Below, in pieces: positions 51,888-61,483 of a stretch of DNA of 64,000 bases (its first letter is position 1; each line of letters opens with the position of its first letter). A model generated the notes under the pieces. The model was given only the letters and a program-made list of their open reading frames with translations, was not told the origin of the DNA and did no database searches. Position numbers and translations under genes: made by a program. The DNA comes from Micromonospora vinacea (GTDB lineage Bacteria; Actinomycetota; Actinomycetes; Mycobacteriales; Micromonosporaceae): NCBI RefSeq assembly GCF_015751785.1, contig NZ_JADOTY010000001.1, positions 5,394,001 to 5,458,000 of the forward strand, read 5' to 3'.

Positions 51888-52655
51888 TAGCGCCGTCAAC
51901 GTCCACTCGTCGTAGTCGGCGACCCGGGTGAAACCCACCCGCTCGTACAGACGCACCGCTGCCACGTTGTCCGCCTTCACGTTCAGCGTCACGTGCTCCA
52001 CGCTCTCCCGCAGACGCGCGCACAACGCCGCCACCACCGACGCGCCCAGCCCTCGCCCCCGCCAGCGCGGATGCGTCGTGACGTTTCCCAGCGCCGCCAC
52101 CCGGTACGCCGGCGAGAACACGTGCACCCCGGCCACCGCGACCACCGCACCCCCGTCGCGTATCCCCAGGTACTGCCCGGTCTGCATCATCCGCTCGTCG
52201 AACCAGTTGCCCGGGTACGCCTGCGCGTACAAGGCACGCACCTGCGGCAGGTCCGCCGTGCCGAGCACCACGCCCGCCGGGGCGACAGTGCCCAGCCGCG
52301 CCGGGTCGGTCAACGCCATCCGGTGGTGCCGACCGCCGGAGGCCAACCGGAACGACCCGGAAAACGCGTCGGCCAGACCGGGGGACAGGTGCGCGTACAG
52401 CCGGGCCGGCAGCACCGGCGCCACCTGCGCCAGCAACACCGACAACGCCGCGGTGTCCGCCGGCGCGGCGAACGCCAACAACGTCGGCAGGTCGCTCCCG
52501 TGGTACAGCAACGCGACCTGGTCATCGCGGCGGAACCACGACGTGTACGGCCAGAAGAAATCGTCCAGATCACCCAACTGGTAGGCGTGCAGCACCGGGT
52601 CACGCCCCAGCAACCGCGCCAGCACCATCCGGTCGTGCTCGGCCCGCACCGGCAT
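51873..52655 (-). CDS. GNAT N-acetyltransferase with DUF4081-like N-terminus
   Basis: This 260-residue protein has an N-terminal unknown domain (LARLLGRDPVLHAYQLGDLDDFFWPYTSWF) and a C-terminal GNAT domain. The acetyl-CoA loop is HPRWRGRGLGASVVAAL, and LNVKADNVAAVRLYERVGF follows. The ATG overlaps the TauE stop by one base (TGATG). The last residues GPVS and the TAA stop come from the MITE; without it the frame would end LAAAAG inside def. Confidence 0.82.
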   Translation of the reverse strand: MPVRAEHDRMVLARLLGRDPVLHAYQLGDLDDFFWPYTSWFRRDDQVALLYHGSDLPTLLAFAAPADTAALSVLLAQVAPVLPARLYAHLSPGLADAFSGSFRLASGGRHHRMALTDPARLGTVAPAGVVLGTADLPQVRALYAQAYPGNWFDERMMQTGQYLGIRDGGAVVAVAGVHVFSPAYRVAALGNVTTHPRWRGRGLGASVVAALCARLRESVEHVTLNVKADNVAAVRLYERVGFTRVADYDEWTLTALGPVS

Positions 52656-53485
52656 CAGCGGGCCACCCACTGGTCATGGCCCAGCTTCGCGACCAGCGCC
52701 ACGACCACCACCAGCAGCACCACCCGCACGAACCCCGAGCCGCGGCGCAACGCCATCCGCGCCCCCAGCACCGCACCGGCGATGTTGCACACCGCCATGC
52801 CGGCGCCCAGCAGCCACCACACGTGCCCGGTCACCCCGAACACCACCAGCGCGCCCAGGTTCGTGCCGGCGTTGACGACCTTCGCCATCGCCGAGCCGTG
52901 CACGAAGTCCGCGCCGACCAGAGCGGTGAACGCCAACACCAGGAACGTGCCGGTGCCCGGGCCGATCAACCCGTCGTACAGGGCGATGCCCACCCCGGCC
53001 ACCGCGATCACCGCCGCCACCCGCAGCGGGGTGCGCTTCGCCGGCGCCGCCACCACCCCCATCCGGGGACGCAGCAGCACGAACACCGCCACCGACACCA
53101 GCACCACCAGCACCACCGGCCGGTACGCCGACGCCGGCACCGACCCGGCCAGCGCCGCGCCGACACCCGCGCTGAGCACCGCGAACCCCGCCGCCGGGCC
53201 CGCCACCCGCCAGTCCACCTTCGTCCGGCGGGCGTACGTCGCCGCCGCCGTGGCCGTACCGAAGATCGCGGCCAGCTTGTTCGTGCCCAGCGCGGTGGCC
53301 ACCGGCAACCCCGGGGCGGCCACCAGCAAGGCCGGCAGCAGCAACAACCCGCCACCACCGACCACGGCATCGACCCACCCGGCCATCGCGGCGGCGGCCA
53401 GCAGGGTACTCAGAGTCACGGCGTCCACGGGCGGCAATTCTGCCCACCCGACGCGCCGCAGCGGCACCCGAGTGGCCAGCCTCAC
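52655..53485 (-). CDS. TSUP/TauE-SafE family sulfite or anion exporter
   Basis: This is a 276-residue membrane protein with about eight helices. The family motif GWVDAVVGGGGLLLLPALL (near residue 36) and its repeat GLIGPGTGTFLVLAFTALVG are present. GTG 53485 is given; a later GTG at 53428 (VDAVTLSTLL) is possible. Substrates in the family are sulfite, taurine-derived and other organosulfur anions. It is co-transcribed with the GNAT gene. Confidence 0.85.
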   Translation of the reverse strand: MRLATRVPLRRVGWAELPPVDAVTLSTLLAAAAMAGWVDAVVGGGGLLLLPALLVAAPGLPVATALGTNKLAAIFGTATAAATYARRTKVDWRVAGPAAGFAVLSAGVGAALAGSVPASAYRPVVLVVLVSVAVFVLLRPRMGVVAAPAKRTPLRVAAVIAVAGVGIALYDGLIGPGTGTFLVLAFTALVGADFVHGSAMAKVVNAGTNLGALVVFGVTGHVWWLLGAGMAVCNIAGAVLGARMALRRGSGFVRVVLLVVVVALVAKLGHDQWVAR

Positions 53486-53489
53486 CGGG

Positions 53490-53576
53490 TCACCGACCCC
53501 GCGTACGCCGCAACCACACCCCCAACGCCCCGACCGCCACGAATACCAGCACCGAGCACAGCAACACCTTCACCAC
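53490..53576 (-). CDS. Tiny single-pass membrane peptide
   Basis: A 28-residue frame (VVKVLLCSVLVFVAVGALGVW then RRTRGR) begins at tandem GTG codons and ends five bases before the TauE start. One hydrophobic helix is followed by a basic cytoplasmic tail, as in positive-inside small proteins. It is too short for certainty, but the composition is not random for this DNA. Confidence 0.35.
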   Translation of the reverse strand: MVKVLLCSVLVFVAVGALGVWLRRTRGR

Positions 53577-53611
53577 CCGGCAACCATGCCACGGGCACGT
53601 AAGGTGCAGGA

Positions 53612-54391
53612 GTGCGCCTGGCCACCTTCAACCTGCTGCACGGACGGTCCCTCACCGACGGGCTCGTCGACTCCGACCGGCTCGCCGCCGCCATCGGCGC
53701 CCTCGACGCCGACGTGCTCGCCCTGCAGGAGGTCGACCGCGACCAACGCCGCAGCGGCAACCTCGACCTCACCGCCATCGCCGCCCGCGCCCTCGACGCC
53801 CCCCACCACCGCTTCGCCGCCGCCGTCGTCGGCACCCCCGGCGAACAGTTCCGCCCGCTGCGCCACGACGACGACGGCCACGGCGAACCCTGCTACGGCA
53901 TCGGGCTGATCAGCCGACACCCCGTCCGCAGCTGGCAGGTCACCCGACTCAAGCCGGCGCCCGTACGCTCACCGGTCTACGTGCCCGGCCCCCGCGGCGG
54001 TCTCATCCTGTTGCACGACGAACCCCGCGTGGTCCTCGCCGCCGTCCTGGACACCCCGCACGGCCCCCTCACCGTCGCCGCGACCCACCTGTCGTTCGTG
54101 CCCGGCTGGAACGCCCGCCAACTACGCCAGACCGTCCGCGCCCTGCGCGCCCTACCCGGGCCCCGCGTCCTGCTCGGCGACCTCAACCTGCCCGCCGGCG
54201 CGGCCCGGCTCATCTCCGGCTGGCACCCCCTGGGCCGCCGCCCCACCTACCCCTCCGGGCAGCCCCGGGTCCAACTCGACCACATCCTCGCCGACCGGCA
54301 CGCCCTCTCCGCCCTCCCACCGGTACGCGCCGTCACCACGCCGGCGTCCACCATCTCCGACCACCGCCCCCTGATGATCGACCTCGGCTGA
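53612..54391 (+). CDS. Endonuclease/exonuclease/phosphatase-fold hydrolase
   Basis: This 259-residue enzyme has the full EEP motif set: TFNLLHGR (Asn), LQEVDRD (Glu), THLSF, GDLNLPAG, LDHILADR and SDHRPLMIDL. It is cytoplasmic with no signal peptide. Substrate could be a phosphodiester, sphingolipid-like or nucleic-acid bond; it cannot be told from sequence. GTG start, divergent from the TauE cluster. Confidence 0.85.
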   Translation: MRLATFNLLHGRSLTDGLVDSDRLAAAIGALDADVLALQEVDRDQRRSGNLDLTAIAARALDAPHHRFAAAVVGTPGEQFRPLRHDDDGHGEPCYGIGLISRHPVRSWQVTRLKPAPVRSPVYVPGPRGGLILLHDEPRVVLAAVLDTPHGPLTVAATHLSFVPGWNARQLRQTVRALRALPGPRVLLGDLNLPAGAARLISGWHPLGRRPTYPSGQPRVQLDHILADRHALSALPPVRAVTTPASTISDHRPLMIDLG

Positions 54392-54498
54392 GCATCATCG
54401 CCCAACCGGCCACATCGCGGCTCACCAATGTCTAGGGTGGGCTCACCGACACCACCGCCGTTGCGCCATCGCCACCCCCGACGATCACGGAGCTGACC

Positions 54499-55299
54499 AT
54501 GAGCGACACGCCGGACACGATCGTGCTCATCCACGGATTCTGGGTGACCCCCCGCAGCTGGGAAAACTGGGTCACCCACTACCAGGACAAGGGCTTGCGG
54601 GTACTCACCCCCACCTACCCCGGTCTGGAAGGCGAGGTCGAGGCGATCAACGCCGACCCCAGCCCCCTGGAGACACTGACCGCGCCGCAGGTCATCGCGC
54701 ACCTGTCCGAGGTGGTCGCCGCACTGCCCACGCCGCCGATCCTGATGGGCCACTCCGCCGGCGGGGCGTTCACCCAGGTGCTGCTCGACCGGGGGTACGG
54801 CGCCTCAGCGGTCGTGCTCAACTCGGCACCCACCGAAGGGGTCCGCAACATCCCCTTCTCGCAACTGCGCTCCACCTTCCCGGTGCTGCGCAACCCCGCC
54901 AACCGGCACCGCGCCGTCGGGTTCACCTTCGAGCAGTGGAACTACGCGTTCACCAACACCTTCGACGAGCAGGAAGCCCGCGCCCTGTACGAGCGCTACG
55001 CCATCCCCGCCGCCGGCGGCATCCTCTGGGACAGCGTCCTGGCCAACCTGCTGCCCGGCCCCCAGGACATCGCCGTCGACTACCACAACGAGCAGCGCGC
55101 GCCGCTGCTGTTCATCTCCGGCTCGGAAGACCACATCATGCCGCCCAGCGTGCAACGCGCGAACGCCGCGCTCTACCGGGGCGACACCATCACCGAGGTC
55201 GAGCTCTTCGAGGGGTACGCGCACCTGCTGCCCGCCCAGCAGGGCTGGCAGCGCATCGCCGACGTCGCCCTCGACTGGGCCCTGCGGCACGCCCGGTGA
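54499..55299 (+). CDS. Alpha/beta hydrolase
   Basis: This 266-residue protein has LIHGFWVTPRSWENW (oxyanion-hole region), nucleophile elbow GHSAGG (Ser), acid in FISGSEDHIMPP and His in GYAHLLPAQQGW. Family members are esterases, lipases or related enzymes; no substrate can be named. The metallo-hydrolase gene starts inside its stop (GTGA), so the two products are made together. Confidence 0.87.
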   Translation: MSDTPDTIVLIHGFWVTPRSWENWVTHYQDKGLRVLTPTYPGLEGEVEAINADPSPLETLTAPQVIAHLSEVVAALPTPPILMGHSAGGAFTQVLLDRGYGASAVVLNSAPTEGVRNIPFSQLRSTFPVLRNPANRHRAVGFTFEQWNYAFTNTFDEQEARALYERYAIPAAGGILWDSVLANLLPGPQDIAVDYHNEQRAPLLFISGSEDHIMPPSVQRANAALYRGDTITEVELFEGYAHLLPAQQGWQRIADVALDWALRHAR

Positions 55300-56096
55300 G
55301 CACCGCACACCAGGTGCGGATCACCCATATCGGCGGCCCCACCACGCTGATCGAGGTCGGCGGGTGGCGGCTGCTCACCGACCCCACGTTCGACCCACCC
55401 GGGCGGCGCTACACGTTCGGCTGGGGCACCTCGTCGCGCAAGCTCACCGGCCCGACGATCCCCGCCGCCGACCTCGGGCCGGTCCACGCGGTCCTGCTCA
55501 GCCACGACCACCACGGCGACAACCTCGACGACGACGGCCGGGCGCTCCTCAGCGGTGCGGGCGCGGTCCTCACCACCGTGCCCGGGGCACGCCGGCTCGG
55601 CCCCCACACCCGGGGCCTGCGCGCCGGGCAGAGCACCCGGCTCACGCACCCCCGGCGACCCACGATCGAGGTGACCGCCACGCCGTGCCGGCACGGCCCG
55701 CCGCTGAGCGGCCCGATCGTCGGCACCGTCATCGGCTTCGCCCTGCGCTGGGCCGGGCAACAACACGGCGCGCTCTGGGTCACCGGCGACACCGTGCTGA
55801 CCCGCCGGGTACGCCGAGTCGCCACCCGCATCCAGGTCGGCACGGTGCTGCTGCACCTAGGTGGGGTGCGATTCCCCGTCACCGGGCCGTTGCGCTACTC
55901 GATGACGGCCCGGCGAGCCGCGAAACTGTGCGCCGAGCTTCGGCCCCACACCGTGATCCCGGTGCACTACGAGGGCTGGCAGCACTTCCAGGAACCCCGC
56001 GAGGCCATCGAACGGGTGTTCACCGCCGCACCGCCTCCGGTGCGCGACAGCATCCACTGGCTCCCACCGGGCGAACCCACCACCATCGACGCCTGA
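55296..56096 (+). CDS. MBL-fold metallo-hydrolase (UlaG-like)
   Basis: This 266-residue enzyme has the HxHxDH-type motif in LLSHDHHGDNLDDDG. Further metal residues appear in PCRHGP, VTGDTVL and PVHYEGW, matching UlaG/RomA-like beta-lactamase-fold hydrolases. The N-terminus ITHIGGPTTLIEVGG is typical. Function could be lactonase-like or lipid-hydrolase-like. The GTG is coupled to the upstream alpha/beta hydrolase. Confidence 0.87.
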   Translation: MSTAHQVRITHIGGPTTLIEVGGWRLLTDPTFDPPGRRYTFGWGTSSRKLTGPTIPAADLGPVHAVLLSHDHHGDNLDDDGRALLSGAGAVLTTVPGARRLGPHTRGLRAGQSTRLTHPRRPTIEVTATPCRHGPPLSGPIVGTVIGFALRWAGQQHGALWVTGDTVLTRRVRRVATRIQVGTVLLHLGGVRFPVTGPLRYSMTARRAAKLCAELRPHTVIPVHYEGWQHFQEPREAIERVFTAAPPPVRDSIHWLPPGEPTTIDA

Positions 56097-56210
56097 CACG
56101 GGCGGGGGAGCGGACCGCCGAGCCGCAAGATTCCCTCAAGATCATTGCATCGACGAACTCCGACGATCATGCTGGTCGATACGCGCCACGATCAACTCGT
56201 CGGAGGCCAC

Positions 56211-58313
56211 ATGAGACGCCAGCGACCCACCCTCATCGCCGTGTCCACCCTCATCGCCATCACCCTCACCACCGCCGCACCCACCCCCGCCACCGCCGCA
56301 CCACCCGACCAGGTCACCGCCCTCACCGCCCACCAGGCCGACGGATACACCACCCTCGCCTGGCAACCCGTCGACGGCGCCACCGACTACCAGATCGAAC
56401 GCACCCCCGTCGACGCCAACGGCACCCCCACCGGCGCACCCACCATCGTCGGCATCTGGCGACCCAACCGCCAGATCAACCAACAGGCACCCACCTTCGC
56501 CGACGCCGGCTACAACCCCGGCGACACCTTCCAATGGCGCGTACGCGCCCGCACCGGCACCACCGAACAGCCCTACTCCGACCCGGTCACCGCCACCACC
56601 ACCGCACCCTGGGGCAACCCCGACACCCCCGGCGAAGGCCTGCGCACCGGCTGGGAAACCACCCACGCCGCGCAATACACCAGCGACACCGACGAGTACG
56701 CCTACACCGCCGCCATCGACGCCCTCAGCGACCGCGTCCGCGTCGTCGAACTCGGCCGCACCGTGCAGAACCGACCCATCAACATGCTCGTCATCGGCCA
56801 CCCCACCCCACCGGCCACCCCCGCGGCCGTCGCCGCCACCGCACCCGTGGCCATCAACTGCAACGTGCACGGCAACGAACCCGGCGACCGCGAAGCCTGC
56901 CTCATCATGGCCCGCCAACTCGCCTTCAGCACCGACCCCCGCATCACCGACCTGCTCAGCCACACCACCGTCCTGATCGTCCCCACCATCAACGGAGACG
57001 GCCGCGCCAACAACACCCGCGGCAACTCCACCGGCCAGGACCTCAACCGCGACTACTCCCTGATCCGCCAACCCGAGACCACCGCGTACATCACAATGGT
57101 CCGCGACTACCGACCCGTCGCCGGCTACGACGGCCACGAGTTCGGCAACTCCCGCGCCGGCGACCTACCGATGCTGCCCCCACGGCACCAGAACGTCGCC
57201 CAACCCATCTTCGACCAGTCCCAGGACATGATCGAAGGCCACATGTACGCCAAGGGCGCCGAAGCCGGCTGGTGGGCCTGCCCCTACGGCTGCGAAGGCG
57301 GCGGCAACGTCGGCCTCAGCGAGGAAACCATCCTGCGCAACACCCTCGGGCTCAAAAACGTCACCAACTCCCTGCTGGAACTGCGCAGCTCCGGCGGCCA
57401 GACCCGCCCCGACGAGGGCAACACCGCCAACAACCGGCGCCGCAAGACCTACTCCGCCCTGTGGACGTTCCACCAGTTCCTCGACTACCACCGCGCCGAC
57501 CGCGCCGACATCCTCAACTCCCGCGCCGAGGCCATCGAAACCCAGGCCGCCAACACCGGCCGACTCGTCTTCCGCGGCTCCCGCCCCATCCCCGCCCACC
57601 CGGCACCACACCCCGGCGACAGCCCACCACCACTCGACGCGCCCCCCGCCGACCTGATCCTCGACACCCCGCCCTGCGCCTACAAACTCACCGACGCGCA
57701 GTACAACGGCGCCCGCACCGACGGACCCGGCGGCGTCGGCACCACCGTCGCCCAGCGCATCGCCGCCCACGGCTGGAAGGTCATCACCATCGGCGACGAC
57801 CACTACGTCCCCCTCAACCAACCCGAACGCGGCCTCATCCCGCTGCTCCTCGACCCCAAGGGCGTGGAGAAGCTGACCGACGGCGAACGCATCCACCCCA
57901 CCCTCACCGGCCGCCGCAACGGACCCCTGGTCGTCACCGGCTTCACCTGCGCCGACGACGCCACCATCAACGGCCCGGTCACCGTCCGGGCCGGCGCGGC
58001 GCTCGTCACGACCGCAACGACCATCAGCGGCCCCCTCACCGCCACCGGCGCCGCCGGCGTCCTCCTCGCCGACAGCACCATCAACGGCCCGGTCCGCATC
58101 GCCAACACCACCGACACGATCTCCATCATCGACGCCACCATCGCCGGCCCCACCGACCTCTCCAGCAACACCACCGGCACCGACGCACCGGTGCTCGCCG
58201 GCACCACCATCCGCGGCCCTCTCAGCTGCACCGGCAACAACCCCACCCCGCACAACCTCGGCATCGCCAACACCGTCCACGGCCCCCGCACCACCCAGTG
58301 CGCCGCACTGTGA
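56211..58313 (+). CDS. Secreted M14 zinc carboxypeptidase with FnIII and repeat domains
   Basis: This 700-residue exported protein has a signal peptide (about 1-30, ending TAAPTPATAA) and a FnIII-like domain (about 32-130). The M14 domain has zinc ligands HGNE and a downstream His in YDGHEFGN, with catalytic Glu in LLELRSSGG. The C-terminal ~150 residues are ATINGPV/TISGPL/STINGPV-type repeats ending in a beta-helix-like region with cysteines. It probably trims peptides outside the cell. ATG start with CGGAGG before it. Confidence 0.88.
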   Translation: MRRQRPTLIAVSTLIAITLTTAAPTPATAAPPDQVTALTAHQADGYTTLAWQPVDGATDYQIERTPVDANGTPTGAPTIVGIWRPNRQINQQAPTFADAGYNPGDTFQWRVRARTGTTEQPYSDPVTATTTAPWGNPDTPGEGLRTGWETTHAAQYTSDTDEYAYTAAIDALSDRVRVVELGRTVQNRPINMLVIGHPTPPATPAAVAATAPVAINCNVHGNEPGDREACLIMARQLAFSTDPRITDLLSHTTVLIVPTINGDGRANNTRGNSTGQDLNRDYSLIRQPETTAYITMVRDYRPVAGYDGHEFGNSRAGDLPMLPPRHQNVAQPIFDQSQDMIEGHMYAKGAEAGWWACPYGCEGGGNVGLSEETILRNTLGLKNVTNSLLELRSSGGQTRPDEGNTANNRRRKTYSALWTFHQFLDYHRADRADILNSRAEAIETQAANTGRLVFRGSRPIPAHPAPHPGDSPPPLDAPPADLILDTPPCAYKLTDAQYNGARTDGPGGVGTTVAQRIAAHGWKVITIGDDHYVPLNQPERGLIPLLLDPKGVEKLTDGERIHPTLTGRRNGPLVVTGFTCADDATINGPVTVRAGAALVTTATTISGPLTATGAAGVLLADSTINGPVRIANTTDTISIIDATIAGPTDLSSNTTGTDAPVLAGTTIRGPLSCTGNNPTPHNLGIANTVHGPRTTQCAAL

Positions 58314-58333
58314 CCGACGACTAGCCAACCGTC

Positions 58334-58370
58334 GTGCCGGCGGCGCGGGCCAACGCCCCGCCGCCGGCAC
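58334..58370 (+). terminator. Hairpin terminator after the carboxypeptidase gene
   Basis: Perfect 12-bp stem GTGCCGGCGGCG / CGCCGCCGGCAC with a 13-base loop, 20 bp after the stop codon and before the fasciclin-lipoprotein gene. Confidence 0.65.
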
Positions 58371-58403
58371 CTCACCACCCACCCCGCACCCGTGGAGGCC
58401 GCC

Positions 58404-59078
58404 GTGTCGCAACCCGCCACCCCACCACGCCACCCCCGACGGCTCCGCGGCCCGGACAACGCCCGACTGGCACTCGGCCTGCTCCTACCGACCCTGCTGC
58501 TCGCCGCCTGCACCGGCACCTCCGCGGCTCCCCGCACGGATACCGTGGCAGCGACCGCCGGACCGCAGGTCACCGGTCCACTCTGCGCCGCCCTGCCCAC
58601 CGGCACCGAGCCGGGCAACCCGAGCTTCCTCGCCGGTCAACCCGTCGACCAGGCGCTGCGCTGGATCCCCACCCTCACCACGTTCGAAGCGGCCCTGCGC
58701 ACCAGCGGCGTCCTCACCGACCTGCCCACCGGCGTCACCGTCCTGGCGCCCTCCGACGACGCCTTCGCCGCCACCTTCTCCGAGGACAACTGGGACGACC
58801 TCATGACCCACCACACCGACCAGCTCCGCACCCTGCTGAAAGCCCACCTCATCAGCGGAACCCACCCGATCGCCGACCTCGTCGACGCCGGCACCGCCAC
58901 CACCCTCGACGGCGTCACCGTCACCGTCACCCACACCGGGCCCACCGCCCGCCTCGGCGACCGCGCCGACGCGGTCTGCGCCGACTACCAGGCCACCAAC
59001 GCCCGCATCCACATCATCGACGCCGTCCTCGGCCCACTGCCGGTCACCGCCGACGGCACCGGCCACCGCGCACACTGA
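58404..59078 (+). CDS. Fasciclin-domain lipoprotein
   Basis: This 224-residue protein has a lipobox LLLAAC (lipidated Cys about residue 33) after a hydrophobic signal. A fasciclin domain follows with TVLAPSDDAFAA, LLKAHLISGTHP and ARIHIIDAVLGPLP. It is anchored outside the membrane and probably mediates adhesion or matrix contacts. The GTG at 58404 is preceded by GGAGG. It is convergent with the recombinase, six bases between stops, with no terminator. Confidence 0.85.
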   Translation: MSQPATPPRHPRRLRGPDNARLALGLLLPTLLLAACTGTSAAPRTDTVAATAGPQVTGPLCAALPTGTEPGNPSFLAGQPVDQALRWIPTLTTFEAALRTSGVLTDLPTGVTVLAPSDDAFAATFSEDNWDDLMTHHTDQLRTLLKAHLISGTHPIADLVDAGTATTLDGVTVTVTHTGPTARLGDRADAVCADYQATNARIHIIDAVLGPLPVTADGTGHRAH

Positions 59079-59084
59079 CCACCC

Positions 59085-60080
59085 TCACCCGGGCGGCACC
59101 AGACCCGCCAGCGCGCGGTTGGTCCGGTTGGCGCGGACCGCGTCACGCTGCTGCCCGGCGGTCACCTCGATGTACGTCTGCGACGACGCCAACGACGCGT
59201 GCCCCAACAACCGCATGATCTCCGCCGCGCTCGCACCGTCCTCCGCCAACCGGGTCGCGAAGGTGTGCCGCAGCGCGTGCAGCCGCGCACCACGCGGCAC
59301 CCGGTCACCGATGCCGGCCCGCCGGTAACACGACTCGACGAGATACTGAAGGCCACCACGGCGCAACGGCTCACCACGCCGATCCACCAGGAACGCCGAG
59401 TCGGGGCGTACCGACCGCGAACCGAAGCGCCGCGCCCGACTGTCCAGGTAGTCCAGCAGCACCCGGTCCAGATCCGCCTCGATCGGCACCACCCGAGGCC
59501 GCCCACCCTTGCCCGCCACCTCGACCCGCCGCTCACCGGGCCGACCGCCGAGCGAGTCGACGCGCAACGCCAACAGCTCCGACAGGCGCAGCCCCGCACA
59601 GAGCGCCACCGCCAACACCGCCACGTCCCGCTCCGGCCACGGGTCGCGTTGCCGACCGTCGTCGCGCGCGACGGACGCGAGCAACACCTCGGGGGTGTCC
59701 GCGCCGCGCAACGGCTTCGGCTGGGGGAGTAGCGCCCGAGGACGCCCGACCGCCGGCATCGGGTTGCCCGCCACGAACCCGTCAGCGACCAGGAACGTGA
59801 AGAAACTGTTCCAGGTGGACCAGGCTCGATGCACCGACGCGGGCGCCCGGGGAGCGGCGAACCGGGCGAAGGCCGCCCGCATCACCCGGGGGGAGAGGTC
59901 GGTGATCAACAGCGCGTCGAGGGGGAGGGGAGGGGTGGCAGCCTCCGCGACCAGGGTGGCCACCGCGTGCAGATCCCTGCGGTACGCGGCCAGGGTGTGC
60001 GGGGAGGGCTTGCGGGTGGCCCGCGCGGTCAGGAACTCCTCGATCAGCACTGCGAGCGATTCGTCCTGTTTGTCATGCAT
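59085..60080 (-). CDS. Tyrosine recombinase (XerC/D-like)
   Basis: This 331-residue enzyme has an N-terminal core-binding domain (SPHTLAAYRRDLHAV) and a C-terminal catalytic domain. The catalytic Arg is in CAGLRLSELLALR, Lys in GKGGRPR, HxxR in HALRHTFATRL, His in LLGHASLASSQ and the nucleophile Tyr in QTYIEV. The ATG at 60080 lies inside a dif-like palindrome and lacks a ribosome site. It is not in the usual xerC or xerD setting, which suggests a dedicated or mobile-element recombinase. Confidence 0.88.
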   Translation of the reverse strand: MHDKQDESLAVLIEEFLTARATRKPSPHTLAAYRRDLHAVATLVAEAATPPLPLDALLITDLSPRVMRAAFARFAAPRAPASVHRAWSTWNSFFTFLVADGFVAGNPMPAVGRPRALLPQPKPLRGADTPEVLLASVARDDGRQRDPWPERDVAVLAVALCAGLRLSELLALRVDSLGGRPGERRVEVAGKGGRPRVVPIEADLDRVLLDYLDSRARRFGSRSVRPDSAFLVDRRGEPLRRGGLQYLVESCYRRAGIGDRVPRGARLHALRHTFATRLAEDGASAAEIMRLLGHASLASSQTYIEVTAGQQRDAVRANRTNRALAGLVPPG

Positions 60081-60095
60081 AAGGGATATTATGCA
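60076..60095. other. dif-like recombination site at the recombinase start codon
   Basis: TGCATAA-N6-TTATGCA is a perfect inverted repeat with a six-base centre (GGGATA), the architecture of XerC/XerD dif sites (CATAA-N6-TTATG core). It covers the start codon of the minus-strand recombinase. It is strikingly AT-rich for this DNA. It could also be an autoregulatory operator. Confidence 0.5.
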
Positions 60096-60139
60096 GCATT
60101 TTCGGGTTTCCCGGAAGGGGGCCGAGAGAGGGGGAGAAG

Positions 60140-60691
60140 ATGCCAGAACCACGGCGGTACGTCCTCACGGGAGCGCCCGGCGCCGGCAAGACAACCACGA
60201 TCGAGGCGCTGCACCACAGGGGACACGTCACCGTCCGAGAAGCCGCCACCGACCTCATCGCCGAGAGGCAGGCACAGGGGTACGCCGAGCCGTGGCACGA
60301 CAGCGACTTCGTCGACGCCGTCGTCGCGCTGCAACACCACCGGCAGGTCGGAGCCGACGCGCGTCAGCCGGTCCAGTTCTACGACCGGTCGCCGCTGTAC
60401 ACCCTGGCACTGGCCCGCCACCTGGGCAGACCGATCGGCCCGGCGCTGACCGCCGAGGTGGACCGCATCATGCGTGAGCGCACGTACCAACGCCCGGTGT
60501 TCCTGATCAGCCCGCTGGGCTTCATCCGCCACACCGCGGCGCGCCGAATCAGCTACGCCGACGCGCTGACCTTCGCCCGCCTGCACCAGGAGGTGTACGA
60601 GGAACACGGGCACCAGCTGGTCGATGTGCCAGCCGGACCGGTGCGGACACGGGTGGCCCTGATCGAGGAACACGTATCGTGCGCGACATGA
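60140..60691 (+). CDS. AAA-28-type ATPase/kinase-like protein
   Basis: This 183-residue protein has a P-loop GAPGAGKTT (about 12-20), a REAATDLIAE segment and an FYDRSPLYTLALARHL acidic motif, fitting the AAA_28 family of predicted nucleotide-binding kinase-like proteins. ATG start with GGGGGAGAAG before it. Its end overlaps the next gene by 13 bases. It lies between the two dif-like sites. Confidence 0.8.
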   Translation: MPEPRRYVLTGAPGAGKTTTIEALHHRGHVTVREAATDLIAERQAQGYAEPWHDSDFVDAVVALQHHRQVGADARQPVQFYDRSPLYTLALARHLGRPIGPALTAEVDRIMRERTYQRPVFLISPLGFIRHTAARRISYADALTFARLHQEVYEEHGHQLVDVPAGPVRTRVALIEEHVSCAT

Positions 60692-61449
60692 CGTCGCCCG
60701 GTGCCACCTGCCCCGAATGTGGTCAACCCGGCACACCCACCGTGTACCGAGATCCGGACGATCCCATGGCCTGGGTCTGTCCCGAGGGGCACCGGTGGCG
60801 GGCGACCGACCGGCCCGGGTGGTCTCCATGGGCGACGCCCACCGCCGTCACCGCACCCCGCGACGCCAGTGACACCACAACCCGGACCGGCCCCGTCCAG
60901 GTCGACAAGGATGGGCGGAGCTGGCGGATCGGCACGGCCACCGACGTCGCCTGGCTCGCTGGGCGCACCACGCAGGGTTTCTCGGTCACCACCGCGATTC
61001 CGCCGGTGTTCGAGGCGTACGGCACGTTCCACCCACCTGCCGGGGTCGGTCTCCACGCGCACGAACACGCGGTGATCGACGAACTGGCGGCGTGCACGCC
61101 CGCGCAACCCTGGTGGCTGGGCTTCCTCGACACCGGCGCCCACGACGTGGTCTTCCCGCACGTCCCGAGGGTGTCCCTCTACTGGGACTGGTCGTACGTG
61201 CTCGTCGAGGCCGGGCCGGAACAGGCCCTCAGCTGGCGGACCGGGCACATGCGCGGCGACGGGGCGCTGCCGGATCTGTTCTTCCCGGCGGATCGCTCCT
61301 GGCTGGTCTCGGCCCTGTGGGACGACACCTGGACCGACATCGGCGCCAGCGCGGCCGTGCTCGCGGGCCTGCGGCGCAACCCGCTGGTGAACGCGCGTCT
61401 CGTCGGGCCGGACGACGACGCGTGCCCACCCGGCCTGGCCCGCGACTGA
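60679..61449 (+). CDS. Hypothetical protein with N-terminal zinc-ribbon-like motif
   Basis: This 256-residue protein starts with a GTG in the end of the ATPase gene. CPECGQ at residues 11-16, with C-terminal partner CPEGHRW near 34, forms a likely zinc ribbon. The rest is a Trp-rich globular domain (WSPWATP, WWLGFLDTGAHDVVF, YWDWSYVLVE). No family is recognised. It is likely co-transcribed with the ATPase gene, and no membrane segment is seen. Confidence 0.6.
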   Translation: MRDMTSPGATCPECGQPGTPTVYRDPDDPMAWVCPEGHRWRATDRPGWSPWATPTAVTAPRDASDTTTRTGPVQVDKDGRSWRIGTATDVAWLAGRTTQGFSVTTAIPPVFEAYGTFHPPAGVGLHAHEHAVIDELAACTPAQPWWLGFLDTGAHDVVFPHVPRVSLYWDWSYVLVEAGPEQALSWRTGHMRGDGALPDLFFPADRSWLVSALWDDTWTDIGASAAVLAGLRRNPLVNARLVGPDDDACPPGLARD

Positions 61450-61483
61450 CCCCGATCAGGGGACCCCCGGAACGCGCTACTTT

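Noticed and set aside
55364..58324. Plus-strand 986-codon frame overlapping the carboxypeptidase
   Set aside because: Almost entirely His/Pro/Arg repeats, a shadow of the real M14 gene in another frame.
59085..60080. Chromosomal XerC or XerD for dimer resolution
   Set aside because: Housekeeping xer genes lie in other conserved contexts; the setting and adjacent sites suggest a dedicated recombinase, though this cannot be excluded.
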